Shown here piece by piece: positions 46,530 through 58,539 of a DNA stretch of 64,000 nucleotides (positions within the stretch are counted from its first letter, which is position 1; every line of letters starts with the position of its first letter). The position numbers and the translations under genes are program-made. Origin of the DNA: Prosopocoilus inquinatus. Lineage: Eukaryota; Arthropoda; Insecta; Coleoptera; Lucanidae. The stretch is from assembly GCA_036172665.1 (NCBI GenBank), contig CM069875.1:23591806-23655805 (forward strand). Reading direction: 5' to 3'. The notes beneath the pieces were generated by a model that had not been told where the DNA came from, did not search any database, and saw only the letters and a program-made list of their open reading frames with translations.

Positions 46530-46760
46530 GTGAGTATTTGCAAATTTCATTTGGCATTCAAAGTTTTAGCACGTTGCAGCCCCCACATTTTTTCACGCCA
46601 ATGTTAACGGCTACTGACTTTACCGCAACGTAGACGGACTGCGTATTAAATAACGCGTTCGCATCGTAAATAATTTTGCATGTCTGGTGTATTCTTCGTC
46701 GGGCGTAACGCCACAATATTCCTTTTATTACGCAGATGAAGATAAAAACGTTACATTTTT
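46530..46760. promoter_or_regulatory. Possible conserved non-coding element
   Basis: A balanced-composition block with words such as CCAATGTTAACGGCTACTGA, ATTAAATAACGCGTTCGC and AAATAATTTTGCATG, non-repetitive and non-coding. It is suggested only by its texture. Confidence 0.2.
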
Positions 46761-48149
46761 CAGTTCAGATAAAGCAGGATATGATAAGCTCAGCACACAG
46801 CACTTCCTGTACTAGGTGATGCTCTGAATAACTTAAATTACCAAAAATAAGGAGTTTCTGCGTTCAGTATTTATTACGTAAATCACTATAACATAACAAT
46901 TTAATACGTTCTAAAAACAATTAATTATTAGATACTACTAATGTTTCGAAGCACCTTCAAATGTTACTTTAGTTAAAATGAATTATTGTATTGAATTTGA
47001 AATATTTCAGATAGAAATTTTGTCAACGTAGGTTATTCATAATTTCAATAAGGTACTGTCTTGCTCAATAAAGATGATGCTCATGTACGCAAACCGCACC
47101 CTTATGAACATTCAGCGGCAAGCTTTTAAAGGAGTATTGCTGTGATTAAGTGCCACGAAATTTTCGGGAGGTAATATTTTATTTGAGCACGATGGTACAT
47201 TTCATCTAATAATTCGTCAAATATGGTGAAGCAATATTGAAAATGTTTTGAAAGTTACTAGAAAATTTGATATTTTAAACAGGTTAACTTTCTTAAGGTT
47301 TGCGGTCTTGCCTTCTTTGGTATCTATTTACATATTTATCGCTGCGGTTAATGTAAAAATTGTGTCAAAAACAAGTAAATATACAAATACAAATTGATAA
47401 ACCCAGATTATGCGATAAGACCTTTATACTTACTAGGATTTACTCAAGTGAAATTCTGCTTTATCATCAGGGGTGTTAGAATAGAAATTGTTTTTTTTTT
47501 TTTTTCAAACGAACATATCTAAATGGTTTAAGTTATAAGATGGAATAAAGTAAGTATTCGTGTTTTTAAGCTGCCCGTAAGTCAGATCAGTCTCTTCTGT
47601 GAAAGCGCAACTTACCGCATAAAGTAAATTGTGTATTGTATTCAGATCGATGAAAAATGTTTACAAATATCTTGGGTTTTCATTTTCGTTAATGTGATAT
47701 ATTACAGCGTTAAATATAAGTAATAATCATTAATCCATATCTAAAATGGTAATAAATTTTAGTAAAACTACAAATAGTAAACTTTAGTGGTACGTTAACA
47801 ATTCTATCGTATCTTTTCTTATCTTTTTGTTTTACTTTTATGTTTACGACAGTTTTGCCAATAAAGATGTAATATTATTTTAATCTTGTTTTAACCTCTT
47901 GAAATAATACGAAATTAAGATACACTGAGAAACTAAAATGCAATTAATAGAAAACGCTGTAATTTTTTAATAATATTTCCGCAGTAAAATTCATTCTGAA
48001 TTTCTTGGCAAAGTGGGCGATGAGTCAGAAACAGTTCAGGAATCCAAAACCGCTTTCCATGGTGTGTGTTTTCATAGATCGTACCTCGGATGTTGGAAGC
48101 ACTAATTCAGACCGCACCAGAACGCTTCTCACGTTTTGTATCAGTCATA
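46761..48149. other. AT-rich non-coding stretch
   Basis: No supported gene or repeat. A poly(T) run is at about 47489-47505. Confidence 0.45.
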
Positions 48150-48777
48150 ATTAATTAATATACTAAGTGTCTCATAACCTACGGAGGAGATTAAAAGGGT
48201 AGCTAGGGGACATCAAATTAAAGCTTTTTCTTAATAAATTTTTGGAAAAAATCTATAACTAAGAAGTTACAAGAGTTTAAAGTGAAATTAATTAGCAAAC
48301 AAAATTTATTTCCTGTAATAATATTTTACGTTTCAAATTCAAATTTGAGGCATTTATGAATTAATTGAACATAGCTTTATAATAAACAACTATTTTAAAA
48401 AATGTAGTCACGTTAGAGTTACTGCTATTTCATTTTTTCTTTCAATGTCCAAAAACGGGTTTTCATGTCGTTGTGCACAGCCTACTAATTAAAAACAAAA
48501 CTAGGAAACAGATTAACATAGACATTTTATGAATGGTGGTTTTGATAAATTTAGAGTTTATTTAACCATAAAGTTGCATTTTGTGAAATAATTTTTATTA
48601 ATTAAGAAGCTATAGGTGTAAATTAAAGACGAAATTAAGAAAGTTAAGCTGTTGTAACTTTCTTATTATTGGATTTTGGTCTAAAGCGAATTAAAAAAAA
48701 AGCTTTATTTTGATGTCCTACAGCTACCCTTTCAATCTCCTCCGTACGTTGTGAGACACCCAGTATATTAATTATAA
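48150..48777. mobile_element. MITE with about 70-bp terminal inverted repeats
   Basis: The left end TAAGTGTCTCATAACC, with TACGGAGGAGATTAAAAGGG and GGACATCAAATTAAAGC following, is mirrored at 48700-48765 by AGCTTTATTTTGATGTCC, CCCTTTCAATCTCCTCCGTA and GTGAGACACCCAGTA. Pairing extends outward through TAATTAATATAC on both sides. The interior is AT-rich and non-coding. Tc1/mariner-type TA target use is possible but hidden in the AT-rich flank. Confidence 0.85.
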
Positions 48778-49107
48778 TATAATTAACACTAACACTTTAT
48801 TGTTTTTTGGTTTACTTAAAATTTGTCAATCGTCCTGATTTTTCCACTACTAAAGTTTTCAAGCAAGCAAAGCTTTTCTACAAAATTTAGTTTTTCGAAC
48901 ATGTGAAATTAAGTAGTAAGTAAAAAACTTTTACATGTTAAATAAATCTGGACACACACTGTATATTACCGTAATACATTGTCGTCCCTTTAGTTTTAAT
49001 TTTGTTCTAAGAATCGTATGTGACGCTTTTATTTTCATGCTCCGCTGTTGATGAATTTCAAACAAAGGTTCATTTTAATAAAGATTCAAAAACTTGAAAA
49101 TTATAAT

Positions 49108-49387
49108 GAATAGATAAAACAGCGACATCGTACGATCGCTTTTTGACCTGACATTGCAGTAGGATAGACTAATTGAAGCGGATTTGCTCCTAATAAGTCC
49201 CCCATGCGAGGCGGCCATGCTAGCTGTCAAAGCATAACGAAAGTTTTTAAAAATTTTTGTTGCAAATCGTTTTTGATAGCAGTGAAAACCTCGAGCAGTC
49301 TCTGTACAGCTGTTTCAGCTCTCTTTGGGGCTTCAGAAACTGCTCGAGGTTTTCACTGCAATCAAAAACGATTTTCAACAAAATTTT
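49108..49387 (+). mobile_element. Short retroposon-like insertion, copy 4 (280 bp, with inverted segment)
   Basis: Flanked by a perfect 14-bp direct repeat, TTGAAAATTATAAT, at 49094-49107 and 49388-49401. The left part begins GAATAGATAAAACAGCGACA as in copy 3. The right part is a palindrome: TGTTGCAAATCGTTTTTGAT and GAAAACCTCGAGCAG (49257-49300) face CTGCTCGAGGTTTTCACTGC and AATCAAAAACGATTTTCAAC (49339-49380). It ends CAACAAAATTTT as the other copies do. An inverted second family segment inside one insertion resembles twin priming or insertion into another copy. Confidence 0.85.
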
Positions 49388-49401
49388 TTGAAAATTATAA
49401 T

Positions 49402-50440
49402 TAATTATAATTAATTCATCCCAGATTTAAGTCTTTATGTAAAAATAAATAAACACACCCAGCTAGTAGCAGCCAATTAATATGCAAAAAAAGAAACATT
49501 TTGAAAATTAATCACTTTTTAAGTTAAAGCAAGGAGAATTTATGTGACGTGTAATATATATAGCGAAAAGAAAAACAATAGTTGCATAAAATTAATCATA
49601 ATTAAATGTTTTGCTTTCGGTCGCATGTGAAGATAACGTATTCTGGCGCGCAAGCATCAGCGTAACCGGAGTGCCTTTAGAAATTAATTTATGTGCCCCC
49701 GGATGTACGCTTTAATTCTTCATGGTTCGGGACATTTCAAAATTCTCCAAATTGTTTTATTTTTTCACATTACAATAATCCTACGGTTAATAAACATGAT
49801 TAAAATGAGTAAATGTTTAGTTACATTGAAATTTATATGTTATGCACTGGTACGTTGGTAGTAAGAGGAATTTCTGATTTTAGATGATCAAAATCATCAA
49901 AGGATGAAAACAAACTAACTTTTAATTTGAGGTGGATAAAATAAATTTATTTAATATTTCATACCATTTTTTTAGAATCGATTTAATCGATTCATTATAC
50001 CTGTTTTATACCTATTTTGCATTTCATAATCGTTTATTTATTCAGATTTGACAAGGAGCAAGAAATAAAATGCTTATGGATGTTTGCTATTTACTTTATA
50101 ATTTATAGTTCAAGATTTATAATATATATAAACTCTAAAAAATGATTAAAAATACGAATACATTTCTAATTATCTTATATTAAATGTAATACAGCCTAAA
50201 TTTAAATTTATGATTACATGCTTTCCAGAACTTGTTAAAAAACATTAGATAAATTAAAAACTGTTAGTTAAATTGAAAAACTGAATTAGGATTAAAAAAG
50301 AACAAAGATTGGCGAAAACAGAATATACAGAAAAAAATATTTGATTCTTTTACAGAACATTAGATTATTTATACGGCTTGATTTTTCCAAAGATAATTCA
50401 CAAAATTTGTTATAAAACAAAATCAAAAATAAAGGAATAG
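49402..50440. other. Non-coding stretch, with a possible conserved block at 49630-49740
   Basis: The block at 49630-49740 (GCGCGCAAGCATCAGCGTAA, TTAATTTATGTGCCCCCGG, GTACGCTTTAATTCTTCATG) is compositionally distinct and non-repetitive, and may be regulatory. The remainder is very AT-rich. No clear poly(A) signal for the minus-strand gene at 50441 was identified. Confidence 0.3.
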
Positions 50441-50887
50441 TTATTTTTTTCTACTGGTCGAAGGACCGTTGTCAACTTCATCATCTTCTTTCTGCTCCTT
50501 TTCCACCAACTTCCGGGCCATCATCACTTTCTTATACTCATCATAATGTTCTTTTCGTTTCTTTTCAAAATTACTTCTCCTTCGAACCGCTTCTTCGTCT
50601 GCTTTATTATCCTGTTCAGTTTTCTGCAAGGCCTTCGGTTTCTTGTTGTCTCCAAGCAATTTCTTCGAAACTTCCGCTGGATCTGGCGCGCGATTATCCT
50701 TTACGTTGTAAGGTGTAGGAGGTTCGAGTATCTTCATGTGACCATAGTCTTTCTCTGGCGGATGGAATGTTTCCAATATATTCATTTCGTCAAACGTGGC
50801 GCGTGCTTTCTTTTTACTGGCTTGAGCTTTGCTTTCAGATTTTAAAATTGATTTCTGTTTAGTTTTGGAGGTTCTATTTTGGTTCAT
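50441..50887 (-). CDS. Protein phosphatase inhibitor-2 family protein (148 aa)
   Basis: This family binds and inhibits protein phosphatase 1 (PP1) in nucleus and cytoplasm. Domains in order: the PP1-docking SILK motif (KSILK, residues 12-16); the conserved FDEMNIL block (32-38), continuing [14 protein letters not shown] (56-60), whose Thr is the GSK3-type regulatory site; an acidic/basic linker; and the active-site-blocking helix [14 protein letters not shown] (108-121), ending ARKLVEKEQ. Vertebrate inhibitor-2 is about 205 residues, so this protein is short mainly in the linker and tail. The frame is complete from ATG to TAA with no intron, and could be an intronless paralogue (such as a retrocopy) or a single-exon gene. 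No poly(A) remnant was seen. An upstream ATGCGATGA gives a one-codon reading frame overlapping the start, which could reduce translation. Confidence 0.9.
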   Translation of the reverse strand: MNQNRTSKTKQKSILKSESKAQASKKKARATFDEMNILETFHPPEKDYGHMKILEPPTPYNVKDNRAPDPAEVSKKLLGDNKKPKALQKTEQDNKADEEAVRRRSNFEKKRKEHYDEYKKVMMARKLVEKEQKEDDEVDNGPSTSRKK

Positions 50888-51230
50888 CGCATATTCGTAA
50901 GCGTCATTTTCGTTGCTGTTCCATAAATGTGTTGTTCAACCAAAATTTTGAAGTCTTATTTCAAAACAGTTTTCGCCGAGTTGACGTACCTTTGTCAAAT
51001 TGACGTTCCTAATCACCATGTTGTCAGGTAGATGATGTATGCTTATTACATATTGAAAAAGTACTGTATTGGTTTTCTGATGGAAAGCATATGATTCAAG
51101 ACAACCGTTTCTGTAAACCGTCCAAATTACAATTTCTTGTATGATTAAATTTTTGACTAATATTAAGAACAATTCCCAAACACGCAGTCCACTTTTAGAG
51201 CCTAAATTTACAAAAAATAATAGTGACTAC

Positions 51231-51342
51231 CACAGCGCGTTCCAGTTTTAGAATGAAGGATGGTTATATGCGTCACTTTCTACCTTTCGTGATATTACAG
51301 TAAAGCTATCTTTATCTCTCCGAATACTGGAACGCACTGGAG
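51231..51342. mobile_element. Inverted-repeat MITE (about 20-bp arms)
   Basis: CACAGCGCGTTCCAGTTTTAGA (split: CACAGCGCGTTCC, AGTTTTAGA) faces TCCGAATACTGGAACGCACTGG (split: TCCGAATACTGG, AACGCACTGG). About 112 bp, non-coding, some 340 bp upstream of the inhibitor-2 gene. Confidence 0.65.
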
Positions 51343-51344
51343 GA

Positions 51345-52406
51345 CTACAGTTGAAGCGTTACTAGCATCCAAGTAGTCACTCTTATCTGTTATAAATAAG
51401 GAAATTAATTTTTATTAAAGCCTACAGCTTAAATTACCATAACTTCTAGAAAGGAATATTTCTGATAAATAATTCTTCTTCAGCGCTCCTTTTTATACAG
51501 AAAGAGGATATCCAAATAAAATATTTTTTTTTGCAGGCAGTTTTTGATCGAATTTAATTTTTGGTACAAAATGTACAGTGTAATATTCATATTATTGTTT
51601 AAAGTTAAACCAAATCTTGTACAAGAAATATGATAGTCATAATCGAGAGAGAAATACGTAGCAGTCATATCTGATATTAATTCTTCTTGGTTAAGTTGAC
51701 AGCAGTTTTACAAGTTTAAGTGCGACATACGTGATTTATTTCACAGCCAACTAAGAAAAAAATTTCTGTGGCTCATACGATATCTCCATTTCGTAATACG
51801 AGAGTATTTTGGTACAGTCAAGGAGAGATAATAGTTTATGCGTTCTGTTCATTAAGTTAGGATTTGTTTAACAACGAATTTATTTCAGTACATCCTTTGA
51901 AATGACGTACTGCAAATTTATAAAGAATGAGAGAAGACAACAATTAGAAACATCTAACTTGTCTATGTTTCAAAAAAAAATCCAGAGAAATTAAACCAGA
52001 AATATATTTCACGCAAGAAATTTAGAATTTAAAATCTTAAGTAGGTATGATATAACTTCCATTAATTTATTTCATGATCTTTGCAATATTATATTAATTA
52101 TAGTAATAAATTTATTTTTGTAACAACTGAAAGGAGAGCAACGCAAAAGAAAGGTATTATTGTTATAAAGCAAAAAAAAGAAATAATGAATCAATTTGAA
52201 CTTATTTCATTTCTCGTTCTTCTTTTATACTAATAATTATTGTAGTCGAAAAAGTTAAACTGCGTACCAATTGAAGGTATATATATATTTCAAGGAAGAT
52301 AACTCAGTTTCTTCATAAAGCAACAGCAAAGGAACACTAAGGGAACTGTATCAAAAATTTAAATCGTGTTATTTCAGAAAGAAAAAGGTCCCGGGTGCTA
52401 TTTAAA
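51345..52406. other. AT-rich non-coding stretch
   Basis: No gene or repeat family recognised. Confidence 0.45.
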
Positions 52407-52408
52407 TA

Positions 52409-53535
52409 TTAGGTTGTTCGGAAAAAAAATGTCGTTTTTTCTTCTAATTTAAAGTGCTTGTAATAAATGAAATATATTAATTTTCATTAAACTATACAAT
52501 TGCCATTTTCATTAGTGATCCTTTGCCATAATTCTGCCAGTATTTGCATTCCTCGATGACACCAGTCAACTTCTCTAGAGTCAAGAAATTATTGATATGC
52601 CGTATCGACTTCGCGATATTCATTAAAATTTCTGTCTTTAAGGAAATGTTTCGTCGAACAAAACATATTGCAATCCGAATGAGCAATGTCCGGACTATAT
52701 GCCGAAAGAGGAGGAAAAATCCATCCAAGCTCCATCAGTTTTCAATGAGAGACCTAATTGTATTTTGCGGTTTTGCATTATTTTGGTGTTGGATCATGTG
52801 ATTTGTATTGACTAATGCAGGGTACCCTAAACGTAAAATTTCGTGTATTTTGGTAAGTTGAGCACAGCAGATTGCAGCATTAACTGTATGGCCATTTGAA
52901 ACAAGTTCAAAATGGTTCACGCCAAAGATATTCGACCAAACACTGAACATTACTTTTCTTCCAAAACGATCTTTGTCCACGACTGAAAAAGATACTTATC
53001 GAGGATTAAGCCATTATTTATACCAGTAGGGATTCTTAAAAGTATCCATAATTCTTCATAAATTGTGATTTGTCACAGAAAGCGATTGTAGCCGGGGGCT
53101 TTGGAGTAATTTTGTTTAATAATAATAATTATTATTATTGCCTCTTAAGTGGCACCAAATGATTGAATTGAATGCATCTAACTCGACTGTCAATGGATAT
53201 GTTGTAGTAATCGGATTTTCTTTAATAAATTGTGAAAAAAATCTTGGTTAATCTTTAAAAGGCAAACCGAGATACGACTTTTCTAAATTTTGTAAATTCA
53301 CATTGGGCATGTCTTACATTAAAAAACATTTTGTCTTCTTCACAGATACCCTAAGCCACTTGTGCCGCCTTCCTTTCCTTCTTAAGCTCGTATAACAACA
53401 GGTTCAAGAATTCTTCGTTTGGTTATTCTTTGTAAGAACACACAATTAAGTACGGGTTAACATTTGCATAGTATATTGTTTAGAGAAGTATACTCTTCAA
53501 TTTGCAAATAAGACATTTTTTCCCGAACAGCCTAA
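52409..53535 (-). mobile_element. Mariner B, full-length copy with both terminal repeats
   Basis: About 1.13 kb. Ends TTAGGTTGTTCGGAAAAAAA (52409) and, inverted, TTAGGCTGTTCGGGAAAAAA (to 53535), with TA before the left end and TG after the right end, presumably a mutated TA duplication. The minus strand encodes a decayed mariner transposase: FSVWSNIFGVNHFELVSNG, LRLGYPALVNTNH, QHQNNAKP, where the second catalytic Asp is replaced by Asn, then SPDIAHSD-like, FNEYREVDTAYQ in a shifted frame. Frameshifts, stops and the lost Asp make it inactive. Confidence 0.9.
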
Positions 53536-53539
53536 TGGT

Positions 53540-54690
53540 ATAAGAGGTATCGTAGGTTTCATTTATCGTTTATATCAGTGGTTTCCAAACTCTACGCCTC
53601 CCTTAATTAAAAAGTCTAATCTTATCGCCTCTTCCTTTATGTCATAAAATAAATAATACAGAAGTTTATTTATATTGATGTACATAATTTATTATAAATG
53701 TTTTGCTATGAATGTCTCCTTTCGCATCTGTTTACGCCTCCCAGTGTGGAAATCGCTGATTTAGATCATTTGCATGACACATTTTAATGAAATATTCGTA
53801 CCGTTTAATAATATCTTACTTTTAATTATCTAATCCATTATAAGTTACGGAAAATCTATTAATGCTACGGAATGTAAAATAAAATCAGGCTCACTCTGTA
53901 TTGTGCATGAAAAAATTCTTTTGTGTGTTTAATGCACAGAGGGCCCGAAAAGTTTGGATGCCTGAATTTTTTGTTTCTTTTTCTGTTTTTGTAGATATGT
54001 TGTTGAGACCGTCTAGTTAATAGTTTTTGCGACTTACGATATTGCATAGTTCATATTTGTTCCATGCTGTGTATTTCATCCTCGTTCCATACTGTAGTTT
54101 AAAAGCCGAATTGCATAGTTTTTCCCGTATATTTCATCCTTATCCATGCTGTTGTTTAAAAGTCGAATTGATGATAATAATAATATAAATAAATAATAAA
54201 TTTGATGTTATCATTTTTTTTTGATGCCATTTAAGCAATTTGAATAATGCCAAATCATTTTCTAAATTAAAAAAAAAGAATTTTTGGATAATAATAACAA
54301 AAAAAAATGTTCCAAGTGCGCCACCACACAAGTAGATACACGAGTATCAACTCATCTGCGTACGGGCCATTTGCATACAAAATTATTTTAGTGCCTTTTG
54401 TGTACACGGATAGAGTTGATCTCAAACTCTCATAATTGGTAGTACCATTTGCGTACCTTTTGTAGAGATTTCAATTTCAATTCAATAGTTAAATAGTTAA
54501 TGTAAAATTTAGGAATTTACAAATGATATTTTCAAAAATATGAACGTAAAGTGGTAAACCGAAACAGCCAACCTAGCCCGACCCGATCCTTTTTTAGAGA
54601 TTAGTGATTCTATGTATAAAAATCATCCTGCTCCAAAAAATGCGCACCGGATGTGTTTGATCACCTGACTCTTGTCAAGCACCCGCCAAC
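53540..54690. other. Non-coding stretch
   Basis: No supported gene. A (TAA)n-like run with ATAATAATAATATAAATAAA composition is at about 54171-54190, and a CATAGTT...TTCATCCT segment is repeated near 54045-54150. Confidence 0.4.
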
Positions 54691-54699
54691 TAAACCCCT

Positions 54700-55461
54700 T
54701 CCCTCTTTTTCCACTTTGTGCAGAGGGAACCTCTTTCATCCTCTACGCATGTTGTCTCTGTTAGTCTTCTCTATATTGTTCCGTCCTCTTTCTTCTGTAC
54801 TCTTTCATCCTCTTCTTATCATTTTCTTCTCTCCTCTCCTTTCCTCTTTTTTCATCCTCCTCTTCCAACCTATTCTTCCTCCTTTTTTGACTCCTCCTCG
54901 CCCCTCCATTTTTCCTCTCCAATCCTCTGACTGCTCCAACTCCTTATCAAAACCTCTTTCTACCTTTCTACGCCTTCACTGTCATTTTGCCCTGTTTCTT
55001 TCATCTTTATGCTTTTTTGCCATAATTTCTCTCCAGTACATTTGTGACGCAACACCCCTCTCTTAACATTTGCTCTTTTCTTAGCTCCATGCCCAGGATT
55101 AGCTTCGCCCCCACTCGGACTTCCTCTCATCTTGGATACACAAAGATTGTGTGTTCTGCTCTTCGCAATAGTAGCGACTGGCAGACTCTCTCTTGTTTAT
55201 TTCTTTCAGATACCTCCCGAACATGTCACGTCCAGTTAACGCGTGCGTTACGTAATAATCAACTTCTCCCTCCTTTCTCGTGCGCCATCTCTCAATATCT
55301 TTGATAAAGACCTTGGCCCAACCGTGACAACTATCATATTGGTTCCAACTCTCTTGCCAGGGTACGTAACTCTCTTTCCTTGCCAAGGCCTTTACTTGGT
55401 GTCCTTTTGTGTATATTTTTATGCTGCAATCTGTGGTCTGATAGACGAATGACACTACCAA
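54700..55461 (-). mobile_element. LINE relic, C-terminal part (R1-like)
   Basis: The minus-strand frame at 55099-55461 matches the region after the reverse transcriptase in R1-like non-LTR retrotransposons: WQESWNQYDS, DIERWRTRKEGEVDYYVTHA, LTGRDMFGRYLKE and a degenerate zinc-knuckle like SRYYCEEQ. The typical order is W...RW, RKHGEVNFYLTQ, LSGHGCF..YL, CPxC. Further along, the strand becomes purine-rich and Glu/Lys/Arg-coding with stops, consistent with the variable C-terminal tail. No endonuclease or catalytic core is present. Confidence 0.7.
54710..54925. repeat. Strong strand-asymmetric CT/GA tract
   Basis: The plus strand is almost entirely C and T over about 200 bp, rich in TCCTCTT-like words. 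This explains the long plus-strand open frame at 54653-55066 (Ser/Leu/Phe/Pro only), which is not a gene. It lies in the tail of the LINE relic. Confidence 0.75.
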
Positions 55462-55848
55462 TAATTACGTGTACACAGATGGTACTAAATCTAATTTATA
55501 CACAAACGACACGTACGCAAACAGGACGATACCAGATACACAATCCTTCACGAAACATTCTAATCGTTTAATGGAGTTCATGATTGAAAAATATCGTCGA
55601 CAGTTTCCTCTTTATAAAATATTAAATGCAGATGTATTCCTCAAGCTATCTAACACATTTTTTTTAGTCTAGAAAATTCGTTATTACTTTCAGTGTCCGC
55701 AAACAAGATGCGGATGTCGTTATTATGTAAGTTAAGCCGGATACAAATCAAGTGGGTCGATCTGCGCTGTACCGTGCAAAACGTTTGCGACCGTTGCCGA
55801 CGCTTCAAATTTGGACGGGTTTGTGCTCAGAAAACCGTCCAAAGTTTC

Positions 55849-55955
55849 AGTAGCGACATCTTGCGATCGCTTCTAATGACGAGGCCCCAAATAGGGCTGA
55901 ACAAAGGATGCTCGAGGGTTCCACTGCAATCAAAAAGAATTTGCAACAAAGTTTT
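55849..55955 (+). mobile_element. Short retroposon-like insertion, copy 5
   Basis: AGCGACATCTTGCGATCGCT, GAGGCCCCAAATAGGG, GGATGCTCGAGGGTTCC, ACTGCAATCAAAAA and TTTGCAACAAAGTTTTTG in family order. A possible 11-bp direct repeat, CAAAGTTT(C/T)(A/T)G, lies at 55840 and 55947 but overlaps the family's own 3' sequence, so the duplication is uncertain here. Confidence 0.7.
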
Positions 55956-55959
55956 TGTA

Positions 55960-58535
55960 AATTATATTGTTAAGACGTCGTAACTTGAAAAAGAAAAAAT
56001 CATCGGATTACAACTTTTTTCTGTCTTAGGCCCGGTGTTTCAATTGATTGGTAAAGTGATGGTTACTTGCCAGTGGGATAAATTTAACCTCTTTGGTAAG
56101 GTGCTTGTTAAACAAAATCTCCATTTTCAATTATAAATGAAATACCAAAGAAGTAGAGCCGTACAGTTACTCGTTACACGTTTATGTATCCCCGCTACAA
56201 GTTTACCGCTACCAAGCAAATTTACTGGCTGTTAGTTTACCTCCTTGTTAAAAGGACTTTATGTCGTTGTTAAGACTACCAATACTTTGATAAACTCATT
56301 TTTTTGTGCTAACAGTTGGATAAAACTAACTCACTTTACCAATATATTGAAAAACCAGGCCTTAATGAAAAGAAATAGAAGTAATAAATATTAACAGAAT
56401 AGTTAGGAATATTTCTTCGGTATTATTCACATTTCAATTGCAAACATGTCGTCAGCAATGTCGATAACAGAATTATTTTCAGTGGTAGTTTTTAATATTT
56501 GCTGTTAATAGTGTCACTAACAATGTTATTTCCGGTGTAAAGCTGACTTTATATTAACATATAAAATACATTCCCGATGTAGATTGCTTTCGTCCCGTCT
56601 CACCTCATTTATTGAATACTAAAAAAAATCCATAAAAATAAAAATACATTTACAGTAAATAATGGTTGCATGATCAATCGCTTCTTGATTATTCCATTTT
56701 ATTATGATATTTGAATTCTTGTATGAAACTCACATCCGCTATTATTTATTTCTATTGTCCGCCCGTTCGCATTTCCCTACAATTTTCCCCAACATCATAG
56801 CCGTGTGGGTATTTTGTGACGACTTCATACGTCCAACGATAAATTCTAGAAAGGAAGATAATACTTCCGACGCTTTTGAAGCGTCTGACTCACCTGTTCG
56901 TTACCTGAAAAGTGTTTCACATAATTCCAAACACCTGTCGGTTCTCGGCTGATTACGTTCACATGTGACTGTAGCCGAACAATAAACTTGTAATTTGTAA
57001 GCAATTAAACTTTCTTAAATGAATATCGATTGTTCATGGTCATGATATTTCTCATGTACGTGTCTGATGATTTCATGAACGACGTACACAGTTTGTCGGA
57101 TACAACCCACCTCTGAAGTTTTTTTGTTGACAAGAAAGAAAGGAGATACTCGAATAATACTCATCTTCGAGGAAAACAATTAAAACTTTGATTTTGAAAA
57201 ATTAAATTTATTTGAAATATTTTTTGTTGCATCGAGATTTGAAGTGTATTATGCACAAGCTGCGCCAACAACTTCTAAAAAATGCGAATTTTCGCCAAGA
57301 TAATATCGTTAATTCGATTATTTAGGATTTTCTTTATTTTGAAAGGTTTATAATCCAAGAAAGACTGATAACTAGATCCTAATTATTTAACAATTTACTT
57401 ATTAAATTAGAATTATATCTGAGCTACACGTAAAAAGTCTTCTACTATTGAAAATTTTAGCAAGAGATACTTTAAACTATGTGGTCACATACAGGCCGTT
57501 CTATTATTATTTTTTTTATAAAAATGTTATGTAATTTGCGTTATGCATCATCGTGTATAAAATATCCAGAGCAATTTCATTTCGAATTGGTCGCACATTT
57601 CTGTTTTAGTAATGTATCTACCAAAATTGAGAGCAAAATATTTTAAAATAACTAAATTACAGTAATTGTCTTGTGCAATTTTTTTTGCTGGTACAGGTAC
57701 AGTTAGGGTTGTGACACTCATATAGGACACCGTGTGTATGTCTAAATAATTTTAGACTGTGCATCATTATATAAAATTACTTTATTATTATTTCATTAAT
57801 CAAATCAAATCAGTATATTTATTTGATGTTATTACATATTTATACATATGTGTACACAGGTCAATATTTTATATTGGAGACATATTTATATATATATATA
57901 TATATATATACATACATATGTAAAACAATAACAAAGTTAGTATGCGACGAAATTCACATACAAAGAAAAAGATATATTGCAAAAAGGAACCAACATCGAA
58001 CAGTGGTATTTAGGCTCTGAAATTGTCAAATATGTCTTGTATCGAGTTATGTTCGAGGTAATAGTTTTAAGGACATTAATATTTTCACAGAAGAGTAATG
58101 CGGGTTTTTTATACAGTTGTGAGTTGTGTGACGGTAATCTATAATTTTTTCTGTCTGGTGAAAAAGGTATGTGTGAAGGAAGTGTGCTTTTTGAAAATAG
58201 GTGCGATGTTTAAAATGAAAAAGGAGGCATTCGTATGCAATATACATATATTACCGATATCATAAGAATACTGTGTGTTCTAAAAGTTCCTTTGCAAGAT
58301 TGTCTTACTGTTAACTTATACAAAAGTCTAATACATTTTCTTGTATAGTAAAGATTTTTATATCGCCAGTTACCCAGCAGATGATATGGTGCTGAATTCT
58401 TGAATAAAAGTTTGAATAATAAGCGATTCTCAAATCGGTTTCACTAACATTGGCAGGCAGTACTTTTAAACAGTAACAATACTTACTTTTTTTGCATGTA
58501 CATACATCAACATGACAGTTCTCAAACAGCTCTTA
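55960..58535. other. AT-rich non-coding stretch
   Basis: Contains a (TA)n microsatellite at 57886-57910. No other supported feature. The 82-codon frame at 56704-56952 shows no domain. Confidence 0.45.
57886..57910. repeat. (TA)n microsatellite
   Basis: About 12 uninterrupted TA units. Confidence 0.9.
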
Positions 58536-58539
58536 ACAG

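Noticed and set aside
50936..51172. 78-codon minus-strand frame just upstream of the inhibitor-2 gene
   Set aside because: No family resemblance and no splice sites linking it to the inhibitor-2 frame. It is treated as chance or untranslated leader.
54653..55066. 137-codon plus-strand open frame
   Set aside because: It lies on a CT-rich tract and codes almost only Ser, Leu, Phe and Pro. The opposite strand reads as a LINE tail, so the frame is a by-product of composition.
55469..55672. YTDGTK on the plus strand, resembling an RNase H start
   Set aside because: No other RNase H motif follows, and the adjacent LINE relic is on the opposite strand. Probably coincidence.
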